From positions 1 to 64,000 of the forward strand of contig NZ_SMJU01000002.1 in assembly GCF_004348825.1 (NCBI RefSeq): a stretch of DNA of 64,000 nucleotides, read 5' to 3'. Positions 17,402 to 26,160 of the stretch are shown here, piece after piece (within the stretch, counting starts at the first letter, position 1; each line of letters opens with the position of its first letter). The notes beneath the pieces were generated by a model. The model was not told the DNA's origin. It saw only the letters and a list, made by a program, of their open reading frames with translations, and searched no databases. This DNA comes from Arundinibacter roseus. Its GTDB lineage: Bacteria; Bacteroidota; Bacteroidia; Cytophagales; Spirosomataceae. The position numbers and the translations under genes are program-made.

Positions 17402-18658
17402 TTACCTAAACTTCGCTACCTGCTTTTCGTACGAAGGCAGTGCTTCTTTGGTCGCTTTGGCAAGTGCAAGGGCTGTTTCGGCGGCCTTTTTACCTTCGGC
17501 TTTCTTCCCAAGTCGCAGATACGCTTCGGACTGTTCGCGGTACAGTTCGGCTACTTCGGCACGGGCGGGTTGGCCGGGTTTTACCTGTGTCAGGGCACGG
17601 TTCACCCATCGTACCAAACTTTCAGCGTAGGATGAATCGGGCGCTTTTTCGTTGAAGAAACGCACTAAATAGGCATAGTCAGGCAAGCCCAATGTACTTG
17701 CCGATTGGTAGGCATCAAAGCGGGCAGTTGCCTGAGCTGTGTTTTTCTCGCGCAGGAGAGTTTCTATCTCCTTCAAAATTGTACGCATGGCCACAACCGC
17801 CGCAGGTACTCCAAGCGACTCCATTGCCTTTCGCATGTCGATTACTTCCTTAGAAGTTAAATCGTTGGTGCGGTGGCCGTACAGCGTCTGGAAGAGAATT
17901 CCTTCGCCGGCCTGCTGTATTTCCCGCACACCGTAGCGGCTGCGGTAGGTATCCAAATGGGTAAAGAAATACTGCGCCATCGGATTTTGGAAATCAGGAA
18001 TAATTCGTCCCAAAATATAAAATCCTACCTGACTTTCCAGATCGGCAGGTTGCACAAAAAGACGGGCGAGCTCGTTTGAAATTTCCATTAAACGGGCGGT
18101 ATCGCGGGTAGCTTTGGTATATTTTCCATAATTTATGAGAAAGTCAGGCGTGCGTTCGCCTTGTGCGAATCGGGCGGGGTAGCTGCTTGTTCGAACTGCC
18201 GGATTGAGGGCGTTGGTTCCGTGGCGCAGTACTTCTTCAATAAATTCAGGGCGCGTTGGTTTGTCGGATGGCGTAGCCTGATGCAGAAGTTTACCGGAGG
18301 CGTCGAAGAAAAAGAAAAGGGGGAATTCGGGAAAGTAAAGTTTTTGCTTATCCTGCAACGATTTCGCAAGCGCAGAGTTGGCTTCGGCTTTGAGGCTCAC
18401 AAAGGCAGAATTATAAAAATCGCCCACTTTTTTTTCAGTCAGTACGGGTGCCAATGCTTCGCAATGCGGGCAGCCGTTGAGGTAAATTTCCACAAAAACA
18501 GCCTTGTTTTGGCTTTTTGCCTGGGCAAGAATTTGTTCAAAACTTCCTGCCTTAAATTGAATACCCTGCGCAGAAACGGATTTAGGAATGGAATGAATCA
18601 GGATTATACAAACAGAGAAAAAAAGCAAACGGATCGTTTTGAAATACAATGAAATCAT
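17402..18658 (-). CDS. Exported thioredoxin-fold protein with C-terminal helical repeat region
   Basis: The start chosen is the ATG at 18656-18658 (MISLYFKTIRLL), which gives a signal peptide ending VSAQ near residue 31. The mature protein begins with a thioredoxin-like domain (about 35-150) carrying NGCPHCEALA, so C63 and C66 form a CPHC redox pair like the DsbA motif. The domain also has PEFPLFFFFDASG near the cis-Pro position. The remaining 270 residues are helical and end in TPR-like units (AYLRLGKKAEGKKAAETALAL). It is probably a periplasmic thiol-disulfide protein. The substrate is unknown. It is divergent from the metB-like gene, with a 139-base shared region. Confidence 0.8.
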   Translation of the reverse strand: MISLYFKTIRLLFFSVCIILIHSIPKSVSAQGIQFKAGSFEQILAQAKSQNKAVFVEIYLNGCPHCEALAPVLTEKKVGDFYNSAFVSLKAEANSALAKSLQDKQKLYFPEFPLFFFFDASGKLLHQATPSDKPTRPEFIEEVLRHGTNALNPAVRTSSYPARFAQGERTPDFLINYGKYTKATRDTARLMEISNELARLFVQPADLESQVGFYILGRIIPDFQNPMAQYFFTHLDTYRSRYGVREIQQAGEGILFQTLYGHRTNDLTSKEVIDMRKAMESLGVPAAVVAMRTILKEIETLLREKNTAQATARFDAYQSASTLGLPDYAYLVRFFNEKAPDSSYAESLVRWVNRALTQVKPGQPARAEVAELYREQSEAYLRLGKKAEGKKAAETALALAKATKEALPSYEKQVAKFR

Positions 18659-18797
18659 ACAGAAAGAGTCGTTGGATGAATGTTTTATACCAAACAAAAA
18701 TCAGGCAAAAATGCGCTGTAAACCACAAAATGAAGAGAAAAAAGTAATTTGCAAACCCTTTTCCCAAAATGACGTTTGTTTTTTAGTAAACAGAATT

Positions 18798-19916
18798 ATG
18801 AAACCTGAAACCTTAGCGCTTCGCAGCACGCACCCGACCGACAACAACGCATCGGCGGTAGTGGCGCCCATATACCTCTCAACTACGTTTGAGCGTAACC
18901 AAAACTATGAGCTCCCGCACGGGTTTCTGTATAGCCGGGCCGGAAATCCTAACCGGCAGCAACTGGAACATGCCCTGGCCACGCTGGAAGGCGGAACCGA
19001 AGCAATGGCCTTTGCCTCAGGGCAAGCCGCTACGATGAGCTTTTTTCAGGCTCTGAATCCCGGCGATCACGTGCTCGTACCTGACGATGCCTACTACGGA
19101 ACTCCGGCTTTGTTGCAGGAAGTTTTTACCCGGTGGGGACTTACTTTTTCCAAAATTGATTCAACTGATCCTGGAAAAATTGAGGCGGCTATTCGTCCTG
19201 AAACAAAGGTGCTTTGGCTGGAAACTCCTTCCAATCCGCTCGTGAAAGTGGCAGACCTGACCGTTACGGCAGCGCTGGCAAAAACATATGGCCTGTTGAC
19301 TGTGTGTGACAATACCTGGGCAACGCCCCTGATTCAGCGACCCCTCGACCTGGGCTGCGACGTGGTGATGCACTCAACTACCAAATATCTCAGCGGCCAT
19401 AGCGATGTGCTGGGAGGAGCGTTAATCTTCAAAGAAAGCAACGAACTTTCGGGACGAATCCGGCAAATTCAAACGCTGGGCGGGGCCGTTGCATCTCCAT
19501 TTGATTGTTGGCTCACGAGCCGGGGAATAAAAACCCTTGCCGTTCGGATCAAACAGCAATCAGCCAATGCTGCGCAATTGGCCACTTTTCTGGAAACTCA
19601 CGCAGCGGTGGAGCGTGTACATTATCCGGGGTTACCGTCGCATGCGGGGTACGAAATTGCTCAAAAACAGATGAAGCTACCCGGAGCCATGCTTTCGGTT
19701 CAGGTCAAAGGCGGAGCCGCAGAAGCTATTCAATGCATGCAAAAGTTGCAGCTCTTTACTCGCGCCACAAGCCTTGGCGGAGTAGAAAGTCTGATTGAAC
19801 ACCGGGCGTCGGTAGAAGGCCCGGATAGCCTGACTCCGGCCAATCTACTCCGCATTTCGGTGGGGTTGGAACATATCGATGACCTGCTCAACGACCTGAC
19901 TCAGGCATTGGGTTGA
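18798..19916 (+). CDS. Cystathionine gamma-synthase-type PLP enzyme
   Basis: The start is the ATG at 18798 (MKPETLALRSTHP); the frame is open from 18639, but that extension overlaps the divergent gene. The 372-residue protein is a Cys/Met metabolism PLP-dependent enzyme. It has YSRAGNPNR, the cofactor-stacking region SGQAATMS, Asp171 (DNTWATP) and the PLP Lys196 in HSTTKYLSGHSD, with SLGGVESLIEHRAS near the end. The family covers cystathionine gamma-synthase, gamma-lyase and methionine gamma-lyase, which are hard to tell apart by eye. The overall look is of trans-sulfuration enzymes that join O-acyl-homoserine and cysteine. It ends overlapping the convergent SDR gene by 16 bases. Confidence 0.88.
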   Translation: MKPETLALRSTHPTDNNASAVVAPIYLSTTFERNQNYELPHGFLYSRAGNPNRQQLEHALATLEGGTEAMAFASGQAATMSFFQALNPGDHVLVPDDAYYGTPALLQEVFTRWGLTFSKIDSTDPGKIEAAIRPETKVLWLETPSNPLVKVADLTVTAALAKTYGLLTVCDNTWATPLIQRPLDLGCDVVMHSTTKYLSGHSDVLGGALIFKESNELSGRIRQIQTLGGAVASPFDCWLTSRGIKTLAVRIKQQSANAAQLATFLETHAAVERVHYPGLPSHAGYEIAQKQMKLPGAMLSVQVKGGAAEAIQCMQKLQLFTRATSLGGVESLIEHRASVEGPDSLTPANLLRISVGLEHIDDLLNDLTQALG

Positions 19917-20746
19917 GTGAAGTCACGCACGAGTTCATCGCTTAATTTCCAAAGTTCTTTGGCCAGAAAGGTACTTTGTGCGTCAGTAGATGGTTTTTTG
20001 GGTTTTAAATCTTTGAAATATAGTCCGGAAAAAGTCCGGGCTTCGGGCGATGTGGCCAGGTAAATGGTTGTTTGGGCTCCTTCTTGTGGAGATTTAAAAA
20101 AAGGCCGGGCCATCCACATCATGAGTTTGGAAATTCCCGAATTATTTGAACCAAAATTGGTTGCAACGCCGCCGGGGTGGAGCGCGTTGGAGGTAATGCC
20201 AAATGGTTTTACGCGCTCGGCCAATTCGTTTGAAAACAAGATGTTGGCGAGTTTTGATGTGCCATACGAACCCCAACTGCTGAATTTTTCGGGGCGCACA
20301 AGCTGGTCTAGCCGGAATTTGCCAATTCGGTGTGCTTCCGAAGAAACCGTCACGATGCGGGCATCTTTTCCGTTTTTTAGTAAATCAATCAGGCCTTTGG
20401 TGAGCAAAAAATGACCCACGTGATTGATGGCAAAGGTTTTTTCGATGCCATTGGGCGAATACTCCAAACGATCCAAAATCAGCCCCGCATTATTTATCAG
20501 AACGTCCAATCGGCTATAATTTTGCCGAACGTGAGCGACTGCCTGCTGCACCGACGAAAGATCCGAAAGGTCGCAGGAAACGAAGGCCGTTTCGACAGAC
20601 GAGCCGATTTCCATTTGAAGTTCGTCCGCTTTTTTGGCATCACGCGCCAGAAAAATCAGGTTATAATTTCGTTTGGCAAGTTCGAGAGCCGTAACTTTTC
20701 CGATGCCCGAGGTTGGGCCGGTAATAAGCGCTATTTTTTTCTGCAT
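19901..20746 (-). CDS. SDR family oxidoreductase, retinol-dehydrogenase-like
   Basis: The 281-residue protein has the classical SDR signature: TGPTSGIGK at residue 9, CDLSD, NNAGL, a catalytic Ser in TVSSEAHR, and YGTSK with catalytic Tyr and Lys. The extended C-terminus with PGGVATNF and a helix before PEGAQT-like sequence (SPQEGAQTTIYLA) matches the retinol dehydrogenase/WWOX-like subgroup. It probably oxidises or reduces a hydrophobic alcohol or ketone with NADP(H). The substrate is unknown. It is tail-to-tail with the metB-like gene (16-base overlap of coding ends). Confidence 0.87.
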   Translation of the reverse strand: MQKKIALITGPTSGIGKVTALELAKRNYNLIFLARDAKKADELQMEIGSSVETAFVSCDLSDLSSVQQAVAHVRQNYSRLDVLINNAGLILDRLEYSPNGIEKTFAINHVGHFLLTKGLIDLLKNGKDARIVTVSSEAHRIGKFRLDQLVRPEKFSSWGSYGTSKLANILFSNELAERVKPFGITSNALHPGGVATNFGSNNSGISKLMMWMARPFFKSPQEGAQTTIYLATSPEARTFSGLYFKDLKPKKPSTDAQSTFLAKELWKLSDELVRDFTQPNA

Positions 20747-20906
20747 GATTCGCTATTTTATTAGTGAGTTCTAAACGTTGAGGTGTACATTTTGGTAAAA
20801 AGGTTGCTTAATTGAATAAGGAATTAACCCATTCAGAAGCGTTCTGTTTTTTTGATATGCCTTTTAAAAATTTTCGATGAATAACATTTTAGGGTTTATA
20901 AAAATT

Positions 20907-21989
20907 TCAGGCCAACGCATCCTGAATGATTACATTCAGTTGATCTTCGTTAGCAAATAACTTCTGCAAAAGCACCATTTGATTTTGCGCCCGGCGAAGG
21001 TTATGCTCAGGGTAGCGGATTGGGTAGTAGACATCTCCATTCAGGAAATCTGCCAGAAACCGGAGGCCCTGCATGTAAACCAAAAACGGCCCGGAAAAGA
21101 AAAGGACGTCCTTTTCGGTGGGGGTCAATACGTATTTCATTTCGGACAAATAGCCATTCATTAAGGCTTCGTAATACTCCAAACGGACGCTAATTTTCTC
21201 AAAATCAGTACTTTCTTCCGATACCGGGCTCACAAAGGTGCGGATCATATCGCCTACGTCCGAGATTATTTTTCCCGGCATGAGTGTATCCAAATCACAC
21301 ACACAAAGACCTTTTTGAGAAGTAGTGTTTAGCAGCACATTATTAATTTTGGTATCGTGATGCATGAGCCGATCCGGAAAATCCGGATTTCGTAGCAGCA
21401 CTTGATAGGTATCGACGATAAGTTTACTTCGCAGAAAATATTGGATACATTCCGCGGCTTCCTTTTTTCGGGATTCGGACGATGAATCCAATGCCTGCTG
21501 AAATTGTTGATAGCGCCAGGTCAGGTTATGGAAATCGGGGATTGTTGCCTTGAAACCATTCATAGATAAGCCATTCAGATGCCGGGCAAGCAGTCCAAAC
21601 TGCCGGGCGGCTTCGTAGGCTTGCTCCGGGCTAGTGGCTTCATTGATTGACATTGAGTTGGGAACAAACACTGTCAGGCGCCAGTATTCGCCTGCTTCTA
21701 CAAACATCTCGTCCCCGGTTAAGGTATGAACCGGTGTTAGGAAAAGGTAGCCCGGTGCGTGGGTTTCAAGGTGTTTGGCTGCCAACGAAAGGTTGTTGGC
21801 AATAGCTTCGGGTTTTTGAAAAACCTGCGTATTGATTTTTTGTAAAATATATTTTTCACCCTCAAACGAATGCACCAAAAATGTATGGTTTATGTGTCCT
21901 GAACCAAATGGAACAGGTGGCTTGGCCGGTGTAAGACCGAACGCAGCCAACACGGGCAAAAGGGACGAAATATCAAGAGAATGTTCCAT
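20907..21989 (-). CDS. Phosphotransferase family protein, N-acetylhexosamine-kinase-like
   Basis: The 360-residue protein has the aminoglycoside phosphotransferase/choline kinase fold. It shows a nucleotide-binding loop (FGSGHINHTF), a Lys-containing strand (KYILQKIN), the catalytic loop LMHHDTKINNVLL and the metal-binding VCDLDTLMPG with a following DVGDMIR. The CDLDT-MPG and H.DTK.NN combination is what I recall for NahK-type N-acetylhexosamine 1-kinases, and less so for antibiotic kinases. It may phosphorylate a free sugar at C1. No sugar catabolic genes are adjacent, so the substrate is uncertain. Confidence 0.8.
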   Translation of the reverse strand: MEHSLDISSLLPVLAAFGLTPAKPPVPFGSGHINHTFLVHSFEGEKYILQKINTQVFQKPEAIANNLSLAAKHLETHAPGYLFLTPVHTLTGDEMFVEAGEYWRLTVFVPNSMSINEATSPEQAYEAARQFGLLARHLNGLSMNGFKATIPDFHNLTWRYQQFQQALDSSSESRKKEAAECIQYFLRSKLIVDTYQVLLRNPDFPDRLMHHDTKINNVLLNTTSQKGLCVCDLDTLMPGKIISDVGDMIRTFVSPVSEESTDFEKISVRLEYYEALMNGYLSEMKYVLTPTEKDVLFFSGPFLVYMQGLRFLADFLNGDVYYPIRYPEHNLRRAQNQMVLLQKLFANEDQLNVIIQDALA

Positions 21990-22017
21990 AAGAAATTGCT
22001 CGTACTAGAATGAAAAA

Positions 22018-22050
22018 GACGTGATGGTTTTACCGTAAAACCATCACGTC
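22018..22050 (-). terminator. Rho-independent terminator after the M1 peptidase gene
   Basis: Fifteen-base perfect arms (22018-22032 and 22036-22050) have a 3-base loop. TTTTT follows on the minus strand. It lies 26 bases past the stop of the peptidase gene and before the phosphotransferase start. Confidence 0.88.
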
Positions 22051-22075
22051 AAAGGCGTAATTTTCCTGTTTTTAA

Positions 22076-23923
22076 TTAGTTACCGGAGCCCTGCATCCTT
22101 GGAACTTCCGTAAGAGCCGGGTATACATTATTGTCAGGAACAATATCGGCCAATCGCGACGAAGGATCAATAATGATGCGCTGAATGCTTGTTACGGGAC
22201 GGTTTATTGAAAAACTGTATTCAGGGTACGTCCAGGGCCAATCGGCCAGAAGCGTGGTTTTGGAATAAAGATTTTCGGTTTTTTCGCCACGCATCATTTC
22301 CAGCGGGATATAAAAGTTTTCCTGCGTACCATCCGTGTAGCTTACGACTACGTCAAGCGGCATGGGCATTTTCCCGATTCGTTCCAGCACGACCGCTGTT
22401 TTCCCGGCCGTGGGCAACACTTCTTTCACCGCATAATCGATCGTGCGGGTAGTGCCCACCCAGTCTTCCCAGTACCAATCCAGTTCCAGACCCGATTCTT
22501 TTTCCATAATTCTTTTCAGATCCGTAGGATTGGGATGTTTGTATTTCCACTCATTAAAATACCGCTTCATGCCCCGATCAAAAACCGATTGGCCGATGAT
22601 GTAGCTTAGCTGATGCAGAAAAACCCCGCCTTTGGAATAAGCCGCTGTACTGTACGCGCGATTGGTGTTGTAATGATCTGAATGTGTAGTCATGGGTTCT
22701 TCCAGACCCGATTCTACCAATCGCTGATACGAAATATACGAGCCGTAATGCGGGTTGTTGCGGGAGGGGAATAATTCTTTAATTACTTCATTTTGAGCAT
22801 AGGTTGTAAAGCCTTCGTCCATCCAGGCGTACTTGGATTCGTTGCTTCCGAGCAGCATTTGAAACCAGCTGTGGATGGATTCATGCACCGTAACACCTAC
22901 GAGCGACCGCAGATTTCCCCGGCCTAAAACGAGCGTTGCCATCGGGTATTCCATGCCACCGTCGCCACCCTGAATCACCGAATACTGCTTGTAAGGATAG
23001 CGTCCGAAGCGCTCGTTCATGATTTTGAAACAGCGTACGGCATAGGGTTCCATTTCTTTCCAGTAATTCGTAGTATCATCCTGATAAAAGAAATGCAGGT
23101 CGAGATCTTTGTCTACCTGCACAATGTCGTGTTTATAGTCAGGATCAGCGGCCCACACAAAATCGTGTACATTGGGCGCAACAAAATGCCAGGTAAGTTT
23201 ATCGCCTTTTTTGTGAGTAACTGTCTTTTTGCTATATCCATGGCCAATTTTGTCGGGATTTTGGAGGTAGCCCGTAGCCGCAATGACGTAGGAAGCATCC
23301 ATCGTTATTTTTACATCAAAATCACCCCAAATACCGTAAAACTCGCGGGCAATATACGGATTAGCGTGCCAGCCTTCGTAGTCATACTCGCTCATTTTGG
23401 GATACCACTGTGCCATCGAATAGTCGATTCCTTCCTTATTATTGCGGCCCGTGCGGCGAATTTGGAGAGGAACCTGCGCTTCAAACTCCATCTCAAACGT
23501 ATGCTGCGATTTCGGCATAATCTTCTCATTAAGAGTTACTTCCAAAATCGTGCCTACGACTTCATATTTTACAGCCTTGCCGTTGTGTTTCAGGGATTTT
23601 ACTTTTTCATAGCCGATTTCGTCCGGAGATAATTTATAAATCCGGTCCATAACCCGCCCGTCGGGGTCTGCAATCGTGCGCGAACGAACGTCCATTTGAC
23701 TTCCGGGCTGAAAGGCATTGAGGTAGAGGTGATAAAAAACTTTGTGAAGTGTATCCGGCGAATTGTTGGTATAAACCAGCTTTTGAGTACCTGTATACCG
23801 ATGCGTATTTACATCAAAGTCAACGGACATTTCGTACGCAGCTCGCTGCTGCCACCGATCGGTTTGGGCCATGCCCTGAAAACTCAGGCTCGCAAAAGCA
23901 AAAAGAATAAAAAGGTTTTTCAT
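22076..23923 (-). CDS. Secreted M1-family zinc metallopeptidase
   Basis: The 615-residue protein has an N-terminal signal peptide ending GMAQ at residue 20. An N-terminal beta domain precedes the catalytic domain. The exopeptidase-type loop is GGMEYPM (322-328). The zinc site is H347-E348-S-I-H351, with third ligand E370 in WMDEGFTTY. A C-terminal beta domain completes it. It hydrolyses peptides in the periplasm or outside. Replacement of the GAMEN motif by GGMEYP is common in the Bacteroidota branch of the family. A minus-strand TATTTTTG at 23953-23960 is a candidate -7 box. It is divergent from the CocE-type hydrolase gene. Confidence 0.92.
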   Translation of the reverse strand: MKNLFILFAFASLSFQGMAQTDRWQQRAAYEMSVDFDVNTHRYTGTQKLVYTNNSPDTLHKVFYHLYLNAFQPGSQMDVRSRTIADPDGRVMDRIYKLSPDEIGYEKVKSLKHNGKAVKYEVVGTILEVTLNEKIMPKSQHTFEMEFEAQVPLQIRRTGRNNKEGIDYSMAQWYPKMSEYDYEGWHANPYIAREFYGIWGDFDVKITMDASYVIAATGYLQNPDKIGHGYSKKTVTHKKGDKLTWHFVAPNVHDFVWAADPDYKHDIVQVDKDLDLHFFYQDDTTNYWKEMEPYAVRCFKIMNERFGRYPYKQYSVIQGGDGGMEYPMATLVLGRGNLRSLVGVTVHESIHSWFQMLLGSNESKYAWMDEGFTTYAQNEVIKELFPSRNNPHYGSYISYQRLVESGLEEPMTTHSDHYNTNRAYSTAAYSKGGVFLHQLSYIIGQSVFDRGMKRYFNEWKYKHPNPTDLKRIMEKESGLELDWYWEDWVGTTRTIDYAVKEVLPTAGKTAVVLERIGKMPMPLDVVVSYTDGTQENFYIPLEMMRGEKTENLYSKTTLLADWPWTYPEYSFSINRPVTSIQRIIIDPSSRLADIVPDNNVYPALTEVPRMQGSGN

Positions 23924-24166
23924 GAATGTGTTTAAAATAATCTGCTAAAATTCAAAAATAGCTAAACTCGTTGTTATACCATCTAATTTTGATGTTTTAC
24001 TGACTTTTTTCATTAAATGCTCCTGTAAAATGTCCATTTGACAAGAAAGGAAAGTTTTTTGATGCACCGGAAATCCTGTTTTCTTCTCTAATTTTACCAA
24101 ACACTTCCGGCTGTTTTTCATCACCGGATCATTTCCAGCTATAACCCAAAAATTTCCTGCAAAACT

Positions 24167-26053
24167 ATGAATCGCCTTTTACTCGTATTTTTCTGGCTGC
24201 TTACACAGTCGTTGGCCGGGGCTCAGCCGCAGTCGGATGAAGCTTACATCAAAGAAAATTATACCAAAAAAATCTATGACATTCCGATGCGCGACGGCGT
24301 TAAGCTGCATACCATTTTGTATGTGCCCAAAAATGCCTCCGCCACTGCTGCCTATCCATTTATGATGCAGCGTACCTGTTACAGCATTGCTCCTTACGGC
24401 CCGGACGCTTATCCGACCCGGCTCGGGCCAAATCCGTTTATGATGCGGGATAAGTACATCTTTGTGTATCAGGACGTTCGGGGTCGATACATGAGTGAAG
24501 GTACATGGACGAACATGACGCCCCACATTGCTGATAAAAAAACCAAAAATGACGTGGACGAAGCGTCTGATATGTACGATACGATTGAGTGGCTGCTCAA
24601 AAACGTCCCGAACCACAACGGTCGGGTCGGGCAGTGGGGTATTTCGTACCCTGGTTTTTACACCACGGCAAGTGCCCTGAGCGGGCACCCGGCGCTCAAA
24701 GCATCCTCGCCACAGGCACCTATATCCGATTTTTTCTTTGATGATTTTCACCACAATGGTGCTTATACACAAGGCTATTACCTGACGTTTCCGGTGTTCG
24801 GGATTCAGCATCCCAAGCCTACCACGGAATCATGGTTTAACGATAAGTTTATTCAGGCAAAACCCGACGGCTACACCTTTAATCTGGAACTTGGGCCGTT
24901 GAAGAATTTTGACAAATACTACAAGGATAACTTCTTTTGGCAGGAAATGATGGAGCATCCGAATAAGGATGAGTTTTGGCAAAAACGAGACATTTTGCCG
25001 CATCTCAAAAATGTAAAACCTGCCTTCATGACCGTTGGCGGATGGTTTGATGCTGAAGATTTGTATGGCCCGCTCAATACCTATAAAACTATTGAGAAAA
25101 ATAATCCAAAAGCCTATAACACGCTGGTAATGGGGCCGTTTGGCCACGGACGGTGGAGCCGGGAGACGGGTCCAACCTTACACAACGACATTTATTTTGG
25201 CGATAGCATCGCCACTTTTTACCAGAAAAACATTGAAACTCAATTCTTTGCTCATTTCCTGAAAGGTGCCGGTGATGGCAAAACCGGGCTGCCGGAGGCC
25301 TATTTGTTTAATACCGGAAAAAATGAATGGAGGACGTTTGAGCAGTGGCCTGCGGCTAAGGCAACTAAAAAAATGCTGTATTTTCAGCCAAACGGCAAGT
25401 TGAGTTTTGAAAAACCAACGGCTGCCGCTTCGTTTGCCGAGTACGTGAGCGATCCGATGAAACCCGTACCGTATACCGAAGACTATACCCAAATGACGGG
25501 CTTTACACCCTTTAACTACATGTCGGAAGATCAGCGCTTTGCCGCCACCCGGCCCGATGTGCTTGTGTTTGCAACCGACGTACTGACCGAAGACCTGACC
25601 CTGGGTGGAGAACTAATGGCGATGCTTAATTTTAGTACGACCGGAACGGATGCAGACTTTTTTGTGAAGCTAATTGATGTGTATCCCGACGATGAAAAGA
25701 ATCATAAGTATCTGACAGACAAAGAAGTGGTGCTGGCCGGCTACCAGCAAATGGTCCGCAGTGAAGTGATGCGCGCGCGGTTTCGGAATAGCTTTTCAAA
25801 GCCCGAACCGCTGAAAGCCAACACGCTTACACCGCTGAACTTCCGTTTGCAGGATGTGCTGCACACCTTCAAAAAAGGCCACAAAATCATGGTACAGGTG
25901 CAGAGCACGGCCTTCCCGCTTTTTGACCGTAATCCGCAGAAGTACGTCGAGAATATTTACAAAGCCAATGCGGAAGATTTCGTTAAAGCTACGCAACGGA
26001 TTTTTATGCAGGCCAATGCGGCGAGTGGGTTGGAGGTGGAGGTATTGGAATAG
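24167..26053 (+). CDS. Secreted CocE/NonD family alpha/beta hydrolase
   Basis: The 628-residue protein has a signal peptide (cleavage near AGAQ at residue 20). The N-terminal alpha/beta-hydrolase domain (S15-like) carries the nucleophile Ser160 in WGISYPGF, a PMRDGVKL opening motif, and a catalytic His in MGPFGHGRWS. The C-terminal jelly-roll domain (about 400-628) is typical of CocE esterase and glutaryl-7-ACA acylase relatives. The family cleaves ester or amide bonds, and the natural substrate is not predictable here. Pairing with an M1 peptidase suggests extracellular peptide or amide use. There is a 243-base divergent upstream region with TAATTTTG at 23984-23991, leaving a long leader. 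Confidence 0.9.
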   Translation: MNRLLLVFFWLLTQSLAGAQPQSDEAYIKENYTKKIYDIPMRDGVKLHTILYVPKNASATAAYPFMMQRTCYSIAPYGPDAYPTRLGPNPFMMRDKYIFVYQDVRGRYMSEGTWTNMTPHIADKKTKNDVDEASDMYDTIEWLLKNVPNHNGRVGQWGISYPGFYTTASALSGHPALKASSPQAPISDFFFDDFHHNGAYTQGYYLTFPVFGIQHPKPTTESWFNDKFIQAKPDGYTFNLELGPLKNFDKYYKDNFFWQEMMEHPNKDEFWQKRDILPHLKNVKPAFMTVGGWFDAEDLYGPLNTYKTIEKNNPKAYNTLVMGPFGHGRWSRETGPTLHNDIYFGDSIATFYQKNIETQFFAHFLKGAGDGKTGLPEAYLFNTGKNEWRTFEQWPAAKATKKMLYFQPNGKLSFEKPTAAASFAEYVSDPMKPVPYTEDYTQMTGFTPFNYMSEDQRFAATRPDVLVFATDVLTEDLTLGGELMAMLNFSTTGTDADFFVKLIDVYPDDEKNHKYLTDKEVVLAGYQQMVRSEVMRARFRNSFSKPEPLKANTLTPLNFRLQDVLHTFKKGHKIMVQVQSTAFPLFDRNPQKYVENIYKANAEDFVKATQRIFMQANAASGLEVEVLE

Positions 26054-26160
26054 AAAGGGAGTTTAAATTAGAGGTTCTTGCATAGGTAGACTTTTGTGTT
26101 TCACTGTGCTTTTACTGGTCACCAATTACATGGAAGAGGAGCTGCGAAAGCACTGAATAT

